The notes under the pieces are model-generated. The model searched no databases. It was not told the DNA's origin and worked only from the letters and a program-made list of their open reading frames with translations. DNA of 37,909 bases from positions 1 to 37,909 of the forward strand of contig CAYGVJ010000046.1 in NCBI GenBank assembly GCA_964353255.1, in the 5' to 3' direction. Shown piece after piece: positions 32,100 to 37,909 of the stretch; the stretch's first letter is position 1; the number at the start of each line of letters is the position of its first letter. This stretch comes from VFZS01 sp964353255. GTDB lineage: Bacteria > Acidobacteriota > Terriglobia > Bryobacterales > Bryobacteraceae. The position numbers and the translations under genes were made by a program.

Positions 32100-33106
32100 A
32101 CGATGCGCAGCAGTCGCTCACCCCGCGCGAGCACGCGGCCGATGATCCAGGCACCTTCGAGCCGCGGCGCGTTCTCCTCAGGAAGCGCAACCAGCAGGCC
32201 GCCCGAAGTCTGGGGGTCGTACAGCAGGCTCTCCACCTCGGGCGCCAGTGGGTGCAACACTTCGACGGCGCAGGAGGCAAATTCACGGTTGTTGTTCAAC
32301 CCTCCGGGAATCGCGCCCAGCCGGGCGTATTCCAGGGCGCCGGGCAGGAACGGGAGGCGTTCGGCGCTGATCTCCAGCGTCACGTCGCTGGCCAGCGCCA
32401 TCTCGCGCGCGTGGCCGATCAGCCCGAAGCCGGTCACGTCCGTGCAGGCATGCGGGTCCAGAGCCAGCATGGCCTCGCAGGTCCGCCGGTTCAGCTCCAG
32501 CATCGAAGCCACCGAAGCCTCCACGTGCGCAGTTTCGGCGATTCCTCGCTTCAGGGCCGTCGCGATCACCCCGGTGCCGATGCGTTTGCTCAGCACCAGG
32601 GCGTCCCCGGGACGCGCTCCGGCGTTGCTGATCACTCTTTCGGGATGGATCATGCCGATGACCGCGTAGCCGAACTTCATCTCCGCATCCGCCACGCTGT
32701 GCCCGCCCACCACCGCACATCCGGCCTCGCGCATCTTCTCGGCGCCGCCTCTCAGAATCGTCTCCAGCACCTCCAGGTCACCGTCAGCCGGGTAGGCGAC
32801 GATCGATAGCGCGGTGAGCGGCCGCCCGCCCATGGCGTAAACGTCGCTCAGCGCATTGGCCGCGGCGATGGCGCCGTAGGTGTACGGGTCATCCACGATG
32901 GGCGTGAAGAAATCCACCGTCTCCACCAGCGCACACTCCGCCGTCAGCTTGTAGACGGCCGCGTCGTCGGCCTTCTCAAAACCGATCAGCACGTTAGGGT
33001 CTGCCACCGCAGGCAGGCGGGCCAGAATCCGGTCCAAAACCTTTGGACCCAGCTTGGAGGCTCAACCCGCCGCCTTCACGTGCGCAGTCAACTTCTTGGC
33101 GTTCAC
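32096..33106 (-). CDS. selD: Selenide, water dikinase with in-frame UGA (selenocysteine) at residue 15
   Basis: Makes selenophosphate from selenide and ATP for selenoprotein and tRNA modification. Without readthrough the frame would start at TTG 33037 and lack the catalytic N terminus. Reading through TGA 33064-33062 gives the SelD motif AAGUASKLGPKVLDRIL with Sec15 at the Cys/Sec position. Further motifs are DFFTPIVDDPYTYGAIAAANALSDVYAMGG and GGHSVADAEMKFG. Start GTG 33106 gives 336 residues; an alternative in-frame ATG at 33139 lies in a palindromic repeat with AGG five bases upstream. A SECIS-like hairpin follows the UGA. Confidence 0.92.
33031..33049 (-). promoter_or_regulatory. SECIS-like hairpin for the selD UGA
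   Basis: On the minus strand GGTCCAAA-GGT-TTTGGACC is a perfect 8-base-pair stem, beginning 12 bases after the UGA (33064-33062). The apical loop contains GG and GU as bacterial SECIS elements require for SelB, and its distance from the UGA is within the usual range. It lies wholly inside the coding region, as bacterial SECIS do. Confidence 0.82.
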
Positions 33107-33131
33107 ACTCGTAGTGTACCCGGTCAGTGGC

Positions 33132-33151
33132 ACAGGCATTCTTGCCTGTGT
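33132..33151. repeat. Palindromic 20-base repeat, copy upstream of selD
   Basis: ACAGGCATTCTTGCCTGTGT, also found exactly at 33191-33210 and 33591-33610, with a diverged copy at 17275-17290. On the minus strand this copy supplies an AGG and an in-frame ATG ahead of selD. Confidence 0.85.
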
Positions 33152-33190
33152 TGCCTGAACACAGACTCGAAAGTCTCTGCCACCAGCGTC

Positions 33191-33610
33191 ACAGGCATTC
33201 TTGCCTGTGTCTGGAGTTTCTACATTTGCTGAGAAGATTGAAGACCGTGGGCCACTTCCCGACTGGCGGCTCAAGGCCTCGTGGGACAGGCGGTTTCGCC
33301 TGTCCGCCCACTGGAAATGTTCGACTGCCGCAGACATCTTCCCCACTGGCAGCCAGCGCAGGCCTTGGTGTTCCTGACCTGGCGGTTGGCAGGCTCCCTC
33401 CCCTGCTGTCGCCTTTCGGATCAAGCCACCTCCGGCCCCCTCTGGCTGCGAGACCCGCGAGTGGCTGGGCAGCCGGGCTGGCCGCGGCGGTGGAAGATGG
33501 GCCTTGGTCAAGTGCGCGGGCGACAGGCGAAACCGCCTGTCCCACACAGGAGTCATCACCCTTGAGCAGAGGAATGTAGCAACTCCAGGCACAGGCATTC
33601 TTGCCTGTGT
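33191..33610. mobile_element. Nested-repeat (REPIN/RAYT-derived) element, non-autonomous
   Basis: Its outer ends carry direct copies of ACAGGCATTCTTGCCTGTGT (33191-33210 and 33591-33610), and partly overlapping these is an inverted repeat of 25 bases with two mismatches (33202-33226 and 33573-33597). Inner arms at 33281-33304 and 33522-33545 are a perfect 24-base inverted repeat, and each arm is itself a palindrome (GACAGGCGGTTTCGCCTGTC), the hallmark of REP sequences flanking a RAYT gene. The interior holds an N-terminal RAYT relic. Confidence 0.75.
33281..33545 (+). pseudogene. Relic of a REP-associated tyrosine transposase (RAYT)
   Basis: Translated from 33281, the segment reads RRHLPHWQPAQALVFLTWRLAGSLP at about residues 18-42, which matches the N terminus of IS200-like RAYT transposases. 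The later GPLWLRDPRVA also matches the family but comes only about 14 residues after it, instead of several dozen. The catalytic HUH/Tyr regions (PNHVH-type) are missing. An internal and a C-terminal deletion explain this. The remnant lies exactly between the REP arms. Confidence 0.7.
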
Positions 33611-33612
33611 CT

Positions 33613-34422
33613 TCACAGCACGTCCGCGAACCCGCGCTTCAGGTGCCGGAAGAACAGCCCGCCCATCACGAACGCCCCCAGGCCGAAGCCGGCGATCACC
33701 GCCAGCTCGCGCACATTCGGCAGACGCGCCGACAGCAGCCTCTCCCGGTAAGCGTTAACCAGGTAGGCCAGCGGGTTCAGCCTTGGCAGAAACCGCAGCC
33801 TCTCCGGTATCTGCTCCTCGAGAATGAAGATCGGCGTCAGCCAGAACCAGAAGGTCATCACCACCGCGAGCACCTGGGCGGTGTCGCGCACATAGACGTG
33901 CAGGCTGGAGACCATCCAGCCCACCCCCACCGCCAGCAGCCCCAGCAGGGCCATGTAGACCGGCAGGAAAAACACGGCGAGACTGAAATGTCTCAACCAC
34001 ACCCCCACCGCCGCCAGCACCAGCCCCAGCGCGATCAGGTGGTTGACCAGCGACGACAGGAAAATCGCCACCGGCACCACCTCGGCAGGGAAAACCGTCT
34101 TGGTGATCACGTTGGCGTGGTCCAGCAGGCAGGTCGCCGAGCGCAGCACCGTGTCCTGAAACAGCAGCCACGGCAAGAAGCCGCTGAACAGGAACAAAGT
34201 GTAGTTCTCGGTGATCGCGCCCGCCGGCAGCCGCACGCGCAGGCACCACTGGAACACGAAGGTCCAGCTCACCAGCAGCACCAGCGGGTGAACCACGCCC
34301 CACAGCCAGCCGGCCGCCGAGCCCACGTAGCGCTGCCGGAAGTCCCGCTGGACAAGCTGAAACAGCAGGCTGCGGTGGATCACCAGGTTGCCAAGGAAAC
34401 GCCTCCCCGGAATGCGCGCCAT
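33613..34422 (-). CDS. ABC-2 type transporter permease (polysaccharide/O-antigen export type), orphan
   Basis: A 269-residue membrane protein with six hydrophobic segments and an amphipathic N-terminal stretch, LLFQLVQRDFRQRYVGSAAGWLWGVVHPL, diagnostic of Wzm/TagG/KpsM-like permeases. PIFILEEQIP and LNPLAYLVNAYRERLL are the usual late motifs. ATG 34422 is used because the protein begins here with a short cytoplasmic tail; the longer open frame upstream enters the divergent kinase region. Such permeases need a separate ATPase, but none lies next to it: the gene ends at a repeat island followed by selD. The partner may be elsewhere. Confidence 0.9.
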   Translation of the reverse strand: MARIPGRRFLGNLVIHRSLLFQLVQRDFRQRYVGSAAGWLWGVVHPLVLLVSWTFVFQWCLRVRLPAGAITENYTLFLFSGFLPWLLFQDTVLRSATCLLDHANVITKTVFPAEVVPVAIFLSSLVNHLIALGLVLAAVGVWLRHFSLAVFFLPVYMALLGLLAVGVGWMVSSLHVYVRDTAQVLAVVMTFWFWLTPIFILEEQIPERLRFLPRLNPLAYLVNAYRERLLSARLPNVRELAVIAGFGLGAFVMGGLFFRHLKRGFADVL

Positions 34423-34471
34423 ACCCTTGCATTGTACCCAGGGTGGTACTGGCGCCGCGCCCGGCCGGGAG

Positions 34472-34477
34472 TATAAT
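34472..34477 (+). promoter_or_regulatory. Candidate -10 box for the first histidine kinase
   Basis: A perfect TATAAT, 33 bases before the TTG start at 34510, lies in the 87-base divergent gap. No good -35 (CTGGCG at 17 bases) is present, so it may need an activator. Confidence 0.45.
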
Positions 34478-34509
34478 AGCTTCCCAGCAGGCCGGCTCAC
34501 GAGGGACGG

Positions 34510-35640
34510 TTGGGCTTCACCGCAAAACTTACTCACGAGCGCTGCCAGGCTGTTTTCGACGCGCTGGGGCATGGGGTGTGCCTGCTGGATGCCCAGGGCC
34601 GGATTGAACAGGTCAACCGAGCCATGCAGGCCCTGCTGGGCAAGCCCACCCGCGAACTGATCGGCCACCGCCCCGAGGATCTGATCCCCGGTTTGCCGGA
34701 TCCCAAGAAACACTGCCCCTTCCACCGCCTGCGCAAAACCTTACAGCGCGAGTCCGCGGAACTGCACCTGGCGGGGCGCTGGTTCCAGCTCACTGCGGAT
34801 CCCATGCTCGACCCCAAGGGCCGGCTGACGGGCGCAGTAGTCACTGTGGCGGATATAACGAGACAAAGGTCTCTGGAAGAGCAGCTCCGCCGTTCGCAGA
34901 AGATGGAGGCCGTGGGTCGGCTGGCGGGCGGCCTCGCGCACAACTTCAACAACCTGCTCACCATCATCGCCGGCTACAGCCAGATGGCGCTGGACGGGCT
35001 GCCCTCCCCGCATCAGGCCCGCCGGGACTTGGCGGCCATTATGGAGGCCACGGCCCGCGCCACCAGCCTCACCCGCCAACTGCTCACCATCGGCCACCGG
35101 CAGAGGAGCCGCCCGCGGCGCATCGATCTCAACCAGGTCGTCTCCCGCATGCGCCGGATTCTCCACGGCGTGGTGGGCCCCCGCATCCAATTGGAGCTCC
35201 TCCTGAAGCCCCGGCTAGGTGGGATCAAGGCCGACCCCACGCTGATCGAGCAGTTGGTCATGAACCTGGTAGTCAACGCCCGGGATGCCATGCCCAAGGG
35301 CGGCCGGGTGCTGGTTCAGACCGCCGAGCTGCGTGTGCCGGCCCAGGCTCCACCCGACAGGCCCAACCTCGCCCCGGGCCTCCACGTCTGCCTGACCATC
35401 AGCGACACCGGCGCGGGCATGGATGCCGAAACGCGAAACCACGTCTTCGAGCCCTTCTTCAGCACCAAGCCCAGAAGCAAAGGAACCGGTCTGGGCCTCT
35501 CCATTGTTTACGGAATCGTCAAGCAGAGCGGAGGCGACATCGAGGTGGACTCGGAACTGGGAAAAGGCACGACTTTCCGCATTTGGTTCCCCTGCTGGCG
35601 ACCCGCACCCCCGCGCCGGCGGGGCGCGCCTCGCAAGTGA
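34510..35640 (+). CDS. PAS sensor histidine kinase
   Basis: A 376-residue kinase from TTG 34510, with GAGG just upstream. Residues ~8-118 are a PAS domain (FDALGHGVCLLDAQGRIEQVNRAMQALLGK). The phosphoacceptor helix has His144 in LAHNFNNLL; most relatives have HDFNN, so the Asp next to His is Asn here. The ATPase domain has N-box VNARDAMP, G1 DTGAGM and G2 KGTGLGLSIVYGIVKQSGG. No membrane segment is seen, so it is cytoplasmic. It overlaps nothing, and the hybrid kinase ATG follows nine bases after the stop, so they are likely co-transcribed. Confidence 0.92.
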   Translation: MGFTAKLTHERCQAVFDALGHGVCLLDAQGRIEQVNRAMQALLGKPTRELIGHRPEDLIPGLPDPKKHCPFHRLRKTLQRESAELHLAGRWFQLTADPMLDPKGRLTGAVVTVADITRQRSLEEQLRRSQKMEAVGRLAGGLAHNFNNLLTIIAGYSQMALDGLPSPHQARRDLAAIMEATARATSLTRQLLTIGHRQRSRPRRIDLNQVVSRMRRILHGVVGPRIQLELLLKPRLGGIKADPTLIEQLVMNLVVNARDAMPKGGRVLVQTAELRVPAQAPPDRPNLAPGLHVCLTISDTGAGMDAETRNHVFEPFFSTKPRSKGTGLGLSIVYGIVKQSGGDIEVDSELGKGTTFRIWFPCWRPAPPRRRGAPRK

Positions 35641-35648
35641 GGACCGCC

Positions 35649-37844
35649 ATGGCAGACGCCACCCAGCCGCATCAGCGCTGCGCCGCCGAACTCGAGCAGG
35701 CCGAAGAGAAGATACTGCGGCTCAACCGCCTGTATTCGGTCACCAGCAGCCTGAGCCAGACCATTATCCGGACCTCGGACCGGGCAGAGCTGTTCCGCGA
35801 GATCTGCCGTATCGCCGTCGAGAAGGGCCGCTTCCGGATGGCTTGGTTCGGCCTGCTGGACAGCGCCACCCAGCGCGTGATTCCCGCGGCCTGGGCGGGA
35901 ATCGAGGAAGGCTACCTGGCGGCCATTCGCATCAGCGTGGCCGACGAGCCGGAGGGGCGCGGCCCAACCGGGTCAGCCTTGCGCGAAGGGCGTCATTTCA
36001 TCTGCAACGATATTGCCAACGCCGAGTTGATGCTCCCGTGGCGGGAGGAAGCCCTCCGGCGCGGCTATCGTTCCTCGGCGGCCTTTCCCGTGCAGATGCA
36101 GGGGCGCCTGGCGGGAGCGCTGAACATTTATGCCGCCGAGACCGGCTTCTTCGACGAGGAGAACGTGGCCTTGCTCGACGACATGGCGGCCGATCTGGCC
36201 TTTGCGCTGGAGAGCATCGAGCGCGAAGAGCGGCGCCAGCGGGCCGAGGGCGAGCGCGCCCAGGCCCTGGCGCGAGAGCAAGCCGCGCGCGCCGAGGCGC
36301 GTGCTGAGGCCCGCTACCACGAGTTGCTCGAAGCCGCTCCCGACCCCATCCTGGAGATCGATGGCCAGGACCGCATCGTGCTGCTCAATGCCGCCACCGA
36401 GAGACTGTTCGGTTACACCCGTGAGGAGCTGGAAGGTCAGCCCGTGGAGAATCTCCTTACGGCGCGAAGCCGCGAGGCCTACCGCCGGTTCCGGACCGCC
36501 TGCCTGCGCGACCCTGGCGCCCGTCTTGCCGGCGCGGAGGAGTTGTCCGCCCGGCGCAAGGACGACCGCGAGTTGATTATCGAGATGAGCCTCAGCCCCG
36601 CCCACACCCCGCAGGGCCCGCGCTGCACCTGCATTATCCGGGACATCACCGAGCGGAAGCACCTGGAAGAGCAGCTCCGGCAGTCCCAGAAGATGGAGGC
36701 TCTCGGTCGCCTGGCCGGCGGCGTGGCTCATGACTTCAACAACCTGCTCACCATCATCGGCGGCTATTCGCAGATGTTGCTGGACAGCCTGAGGGCCAAG
36801 GACCCGGCCCGCTGCGATCTGGAATCCATTCTCGAAGCGGCCAACCGCGCTTCGGCCCTCACCCGTCAGTTGCTGGCGTTCAGCCGTCGCCAGGTGGTCC
36901 ACCCGAAGATCGTGGACCTGAACCGCCTGATTGCCCGGATGCACACGATGCTGCGGCCGCTGATCGGCGAGGACATCGAGTTGCGGCTGGACCTCCAGAA
37001 GAACCTGGGGCGGGTCAAGGCCGACCCTGGCTTGCTCGAGCAGGTAATCATGAACCTGGTGGTCAATGCGCGGGACGCCATGCCCACGGGCGGACGGATC
37101 GTGATCCAGACCAGGGAGGTCGGGTTCGGCCCGGATTCGCCGGGCCCGCCGGTGGGGTTGAGCTCCGGCCGGTGGCTCGCGCTGGCGGTCAGCGACACCG
37201 GACAAGGGATGGATCCGGATACCATAAGCCACGTCTTCGAGCCCTTCTTCACCACCAAGCTGCGGGGCAAGGGCTCCGGCCTGGGGCTGTCCACCGTGTA
37301 CGGCATCGTCAAACAGAGCAACGGTGAGATCACCGTTTCCAGCGAAGTCGGCCGGGGCGCGACGTTTCGCGCCTACCTGCCGGTCTTTGAAGCGCCGGCG
37401 CGAGCGGCTGAGCCGGCGGCGGCGGTCCCGCGCCCCGGGCGGGGAGAGGAAACCATCCTGCTAGTGGAGGACGAGGCGGCGGTTCGCAAGCTGGCCCGGG
37501 AGATGCTGGTGCGTGAGGGGTATAGAGTCCTGACGGCGGACGGAGGTCCGGCTGCTCTGGAGGTGTGGGAGCAGCAGGCGGACTCGATCGACCTGTTGCT
37601 GACCGACGTGGTCATGCCCCAGATGAGCGGGCGCGAGCTGGCCGAGCGGCTGAAGGCCGAGCGGCCGGGCCTGAAAGTCCTCTACATCTCCGGGTACACC
37701 AGCGACGTGATCGCCCGCCACGGCGTCCTGGGCTCGGAGACCGCCCTGCTGCCAAAACCTTTCACCCAGGAGAGCCTGAGCCGGAAGGTGCGGGGTGTGT
37801 TGAGCCAGACTCCGAGCTCGCCGGAAGCCGCGCCTGCTGGCTAG
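35649..37844 (+). CDS. GAF-PAS hybrid sensor histidine kinase with C-terminal receiver
   Basis: A 731-residue protein from ATG 35649, which is preceded by a GAGG overlapping the upstream stop; earlier in-frame codons lie inside the previous gene. Order: short coiled coil, GAF (~40-185, with RMAWFGLLDSATQRVIPAAW), charged coiled coil (~190-215), PAS (~225-335), HisKA with His361 (VAHDFNNLL), HATPase with NARDAMP, DTGQGM and GKGSGLGLSTVYG, and a receiver (~598-715) with phospho-Asp653 (LLLTDVVMP) and KPF. The kinase core is closely similar to that of the upstream kinase, suggesting duplication. No output domain or membrane segment is seen. Confidence 0.94.
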   Translation: MADATQPHQRCAAELEQAEEKILRLNRLYSVTSSLSQTIIRTSDRAELFREICRIAVEKGRFRMAWFGLLDSATQRVIPAAWAGIEEGYLAAIRISVADEPEGRGPTGSALREGRHFICNDIANAELMLPWREEALRRGYRSSAAFPVQMQGRLAGALNIYAAETGFFDEENVALLDDMAADLAFALESIEREERRQRAEGERAQALAREQAARAEARAEARYHELLEAAPDPILEIDGQDRIVLLNAATERLFGYTREELEGQPVENLLTARSREAYRRFRTACLRDPGARLAGAEELSARRKDDRELIIEMSLSPAHTPQGPRCTCIIRDITERKHLEEQLRQSQKMEALGRLAGGVAHDFNNLLTIIGGYSQMLLDSLRAKDPARCDLESILEAANRASALTRQLLAFSRRQVVHPKIVDLNRLIARMHTMLRPLIGEDIELRLDLQKNLGRVKADPGLLEQVIMNLVVNARDAMPTGGRIVIQTREVGFGPDSPGPPVGLSSGRWLALAVSDTGQGMDPDTISHVFEPFFTTKLRGKGSGLGLSTVYGIVKQSNGEITVSSEVGRGATFRAYLPVFEAPARAAEPAAAVPRPGRGEETILLVEDEAAVRKLAREMLVREGYRVLTADGGPAALEVWEQQADSIDLLLTDVVMPQMSGRELAERLKAERPGLKVLYISGYTSDVIARHGVLGSETALLPKPFTQESLSRKVRGVLSQTPSSPEAAPAG

Positions 37845-37909
37845 ACGAAGCCCGCTAGTGTGCCGTCCCATTTAATTCTTTACAGCGGCGTACCTTGTCG
37901 AGGATAACA
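37845..37909. other. Window-end intergenic tail
   Basis: AGTGTGCCGTCCCATTT (37857-37873) is a weak match to the AGTGTACTGTCCCGGTTT repeat at 37-55 and 5880-5898. It may be the start of another dispersed repeat or insertion sequence cut by the window edge. No gene is seen. Confidence 0.3.

Noticed and set aside
33062..33064. The selD TGA as a nonsense mutation
   Set aside because: The UGA lies exactly at the known Cys/Sec position and is followed by a well-formed SECIS-like hairpin at the right distance.
33132..33610. CRISPR array, because of three copies of a 20-base palindrome
   Set aside because: Spacing between copies is irregular (about 40 and 380 bases), there are no constant-length spacers and no cas genes.
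33062..33616. 184-residue minus-strand open frame ending at the selD TGA
   Set aside because: Its upstream part is repeat-derived (TQARMPVP recurs from the palindrome) and its last residues are the SelD N terminus before Sec.
37857..37873. Third exact copy of the AGTGTACTGTCCCGG repeat
   Set aside because: Only a partial match with several differences, and the window ends before the arm structure can be judged.

Overview
The window reads as a chromosomal segment of a GC-rich bacterium, most likely an Acidobacteriota member of the Solibacter/Bryobacter type. This is inferred from gene content and style: CadC-like winged-helix/TolB/TPR regulators, secreted Gfo/Idh/MocA oxidoreductases with Tat signals, carboxypeptidase-regulatory-like secreted proteins, NHL propellers, paired PAS-HisKA kinases, and many palindromic intergenic repeats with a decayed REP-associated transposase. 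No phage, plasmid, rRNA, tRNA or CRISPR signature was seen.

Layout. (1) 88-5825, plus strand: a tightly overlapping cofactor/translation operon valS-nadC-birA-coaX-(coiled-coil unknown), bracketed by copies of one palindromic repeat. (2) 9798-5905, minus strand: regulator, membrane methyltransferase-like protein, class III aminotransferase, small zinc-ribbon protein. (3) 9850-18251: a secreted alpha/beta hydrolase with an apparent Cys nucleophile, a prepilin-peptidase homologue with both catalytic aspartates replaced by cysteine, an SDR, a murein-peptide pair (NlpC/P60 peptidase plus L-Ala-D/L-Glu epimerase), and small envelope or secreted proteins. (4) 18271-22224: gamma-glutamyltransferase, a Tat-exported Gfo/Idh/MocA protein and a divergent NagB-like protein. 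(5) 29234-22659, minus strand: a one-directional run of eight genes. It holds two UroD-type methyltransferases, a corrinoid protein, a homocysteine methyltransferase, ArsR, ArsM, a DUF1638 protein and a sugar-phosphate isomerase-like protein. (6) 29422-31386: an oxidoreductase/isomerase pair. (7) 33106-31425: selD-pyrF, in which SelD carries an in-frame UGA read as selenocysteine, followed by a SECIS-like hairpin. (8) 33107-33612: a repeat island with a deleted RAYT transposase. (9) 33613-37844: an orphan ABC-2 permease divergent from two related histidine kinases, the second a GAF-PAS-HisKA-REC hybrid.

How the parts fit. The corrinoid block has the parts for moving methyl groups through cobalamin to homocysteine, and methionine via SAM is the donor used by ArsM. 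ArsR has its own promoter and operator inside the 3' end of the upstream methyltransferase gene, so arsM, the DUF1638 gene and one UroD-type methyltransferase could be induced by arsenite independently of the upstream half. The main points for follow-up are this arsenic/corrinoid arrangement, the double Asp-to-Cys prepilin peptidase, the selenocysteine SelD, and a set of nested palindromic repeat elements at gene borders. All function calls come from reading motifs by eye; no database search was run.
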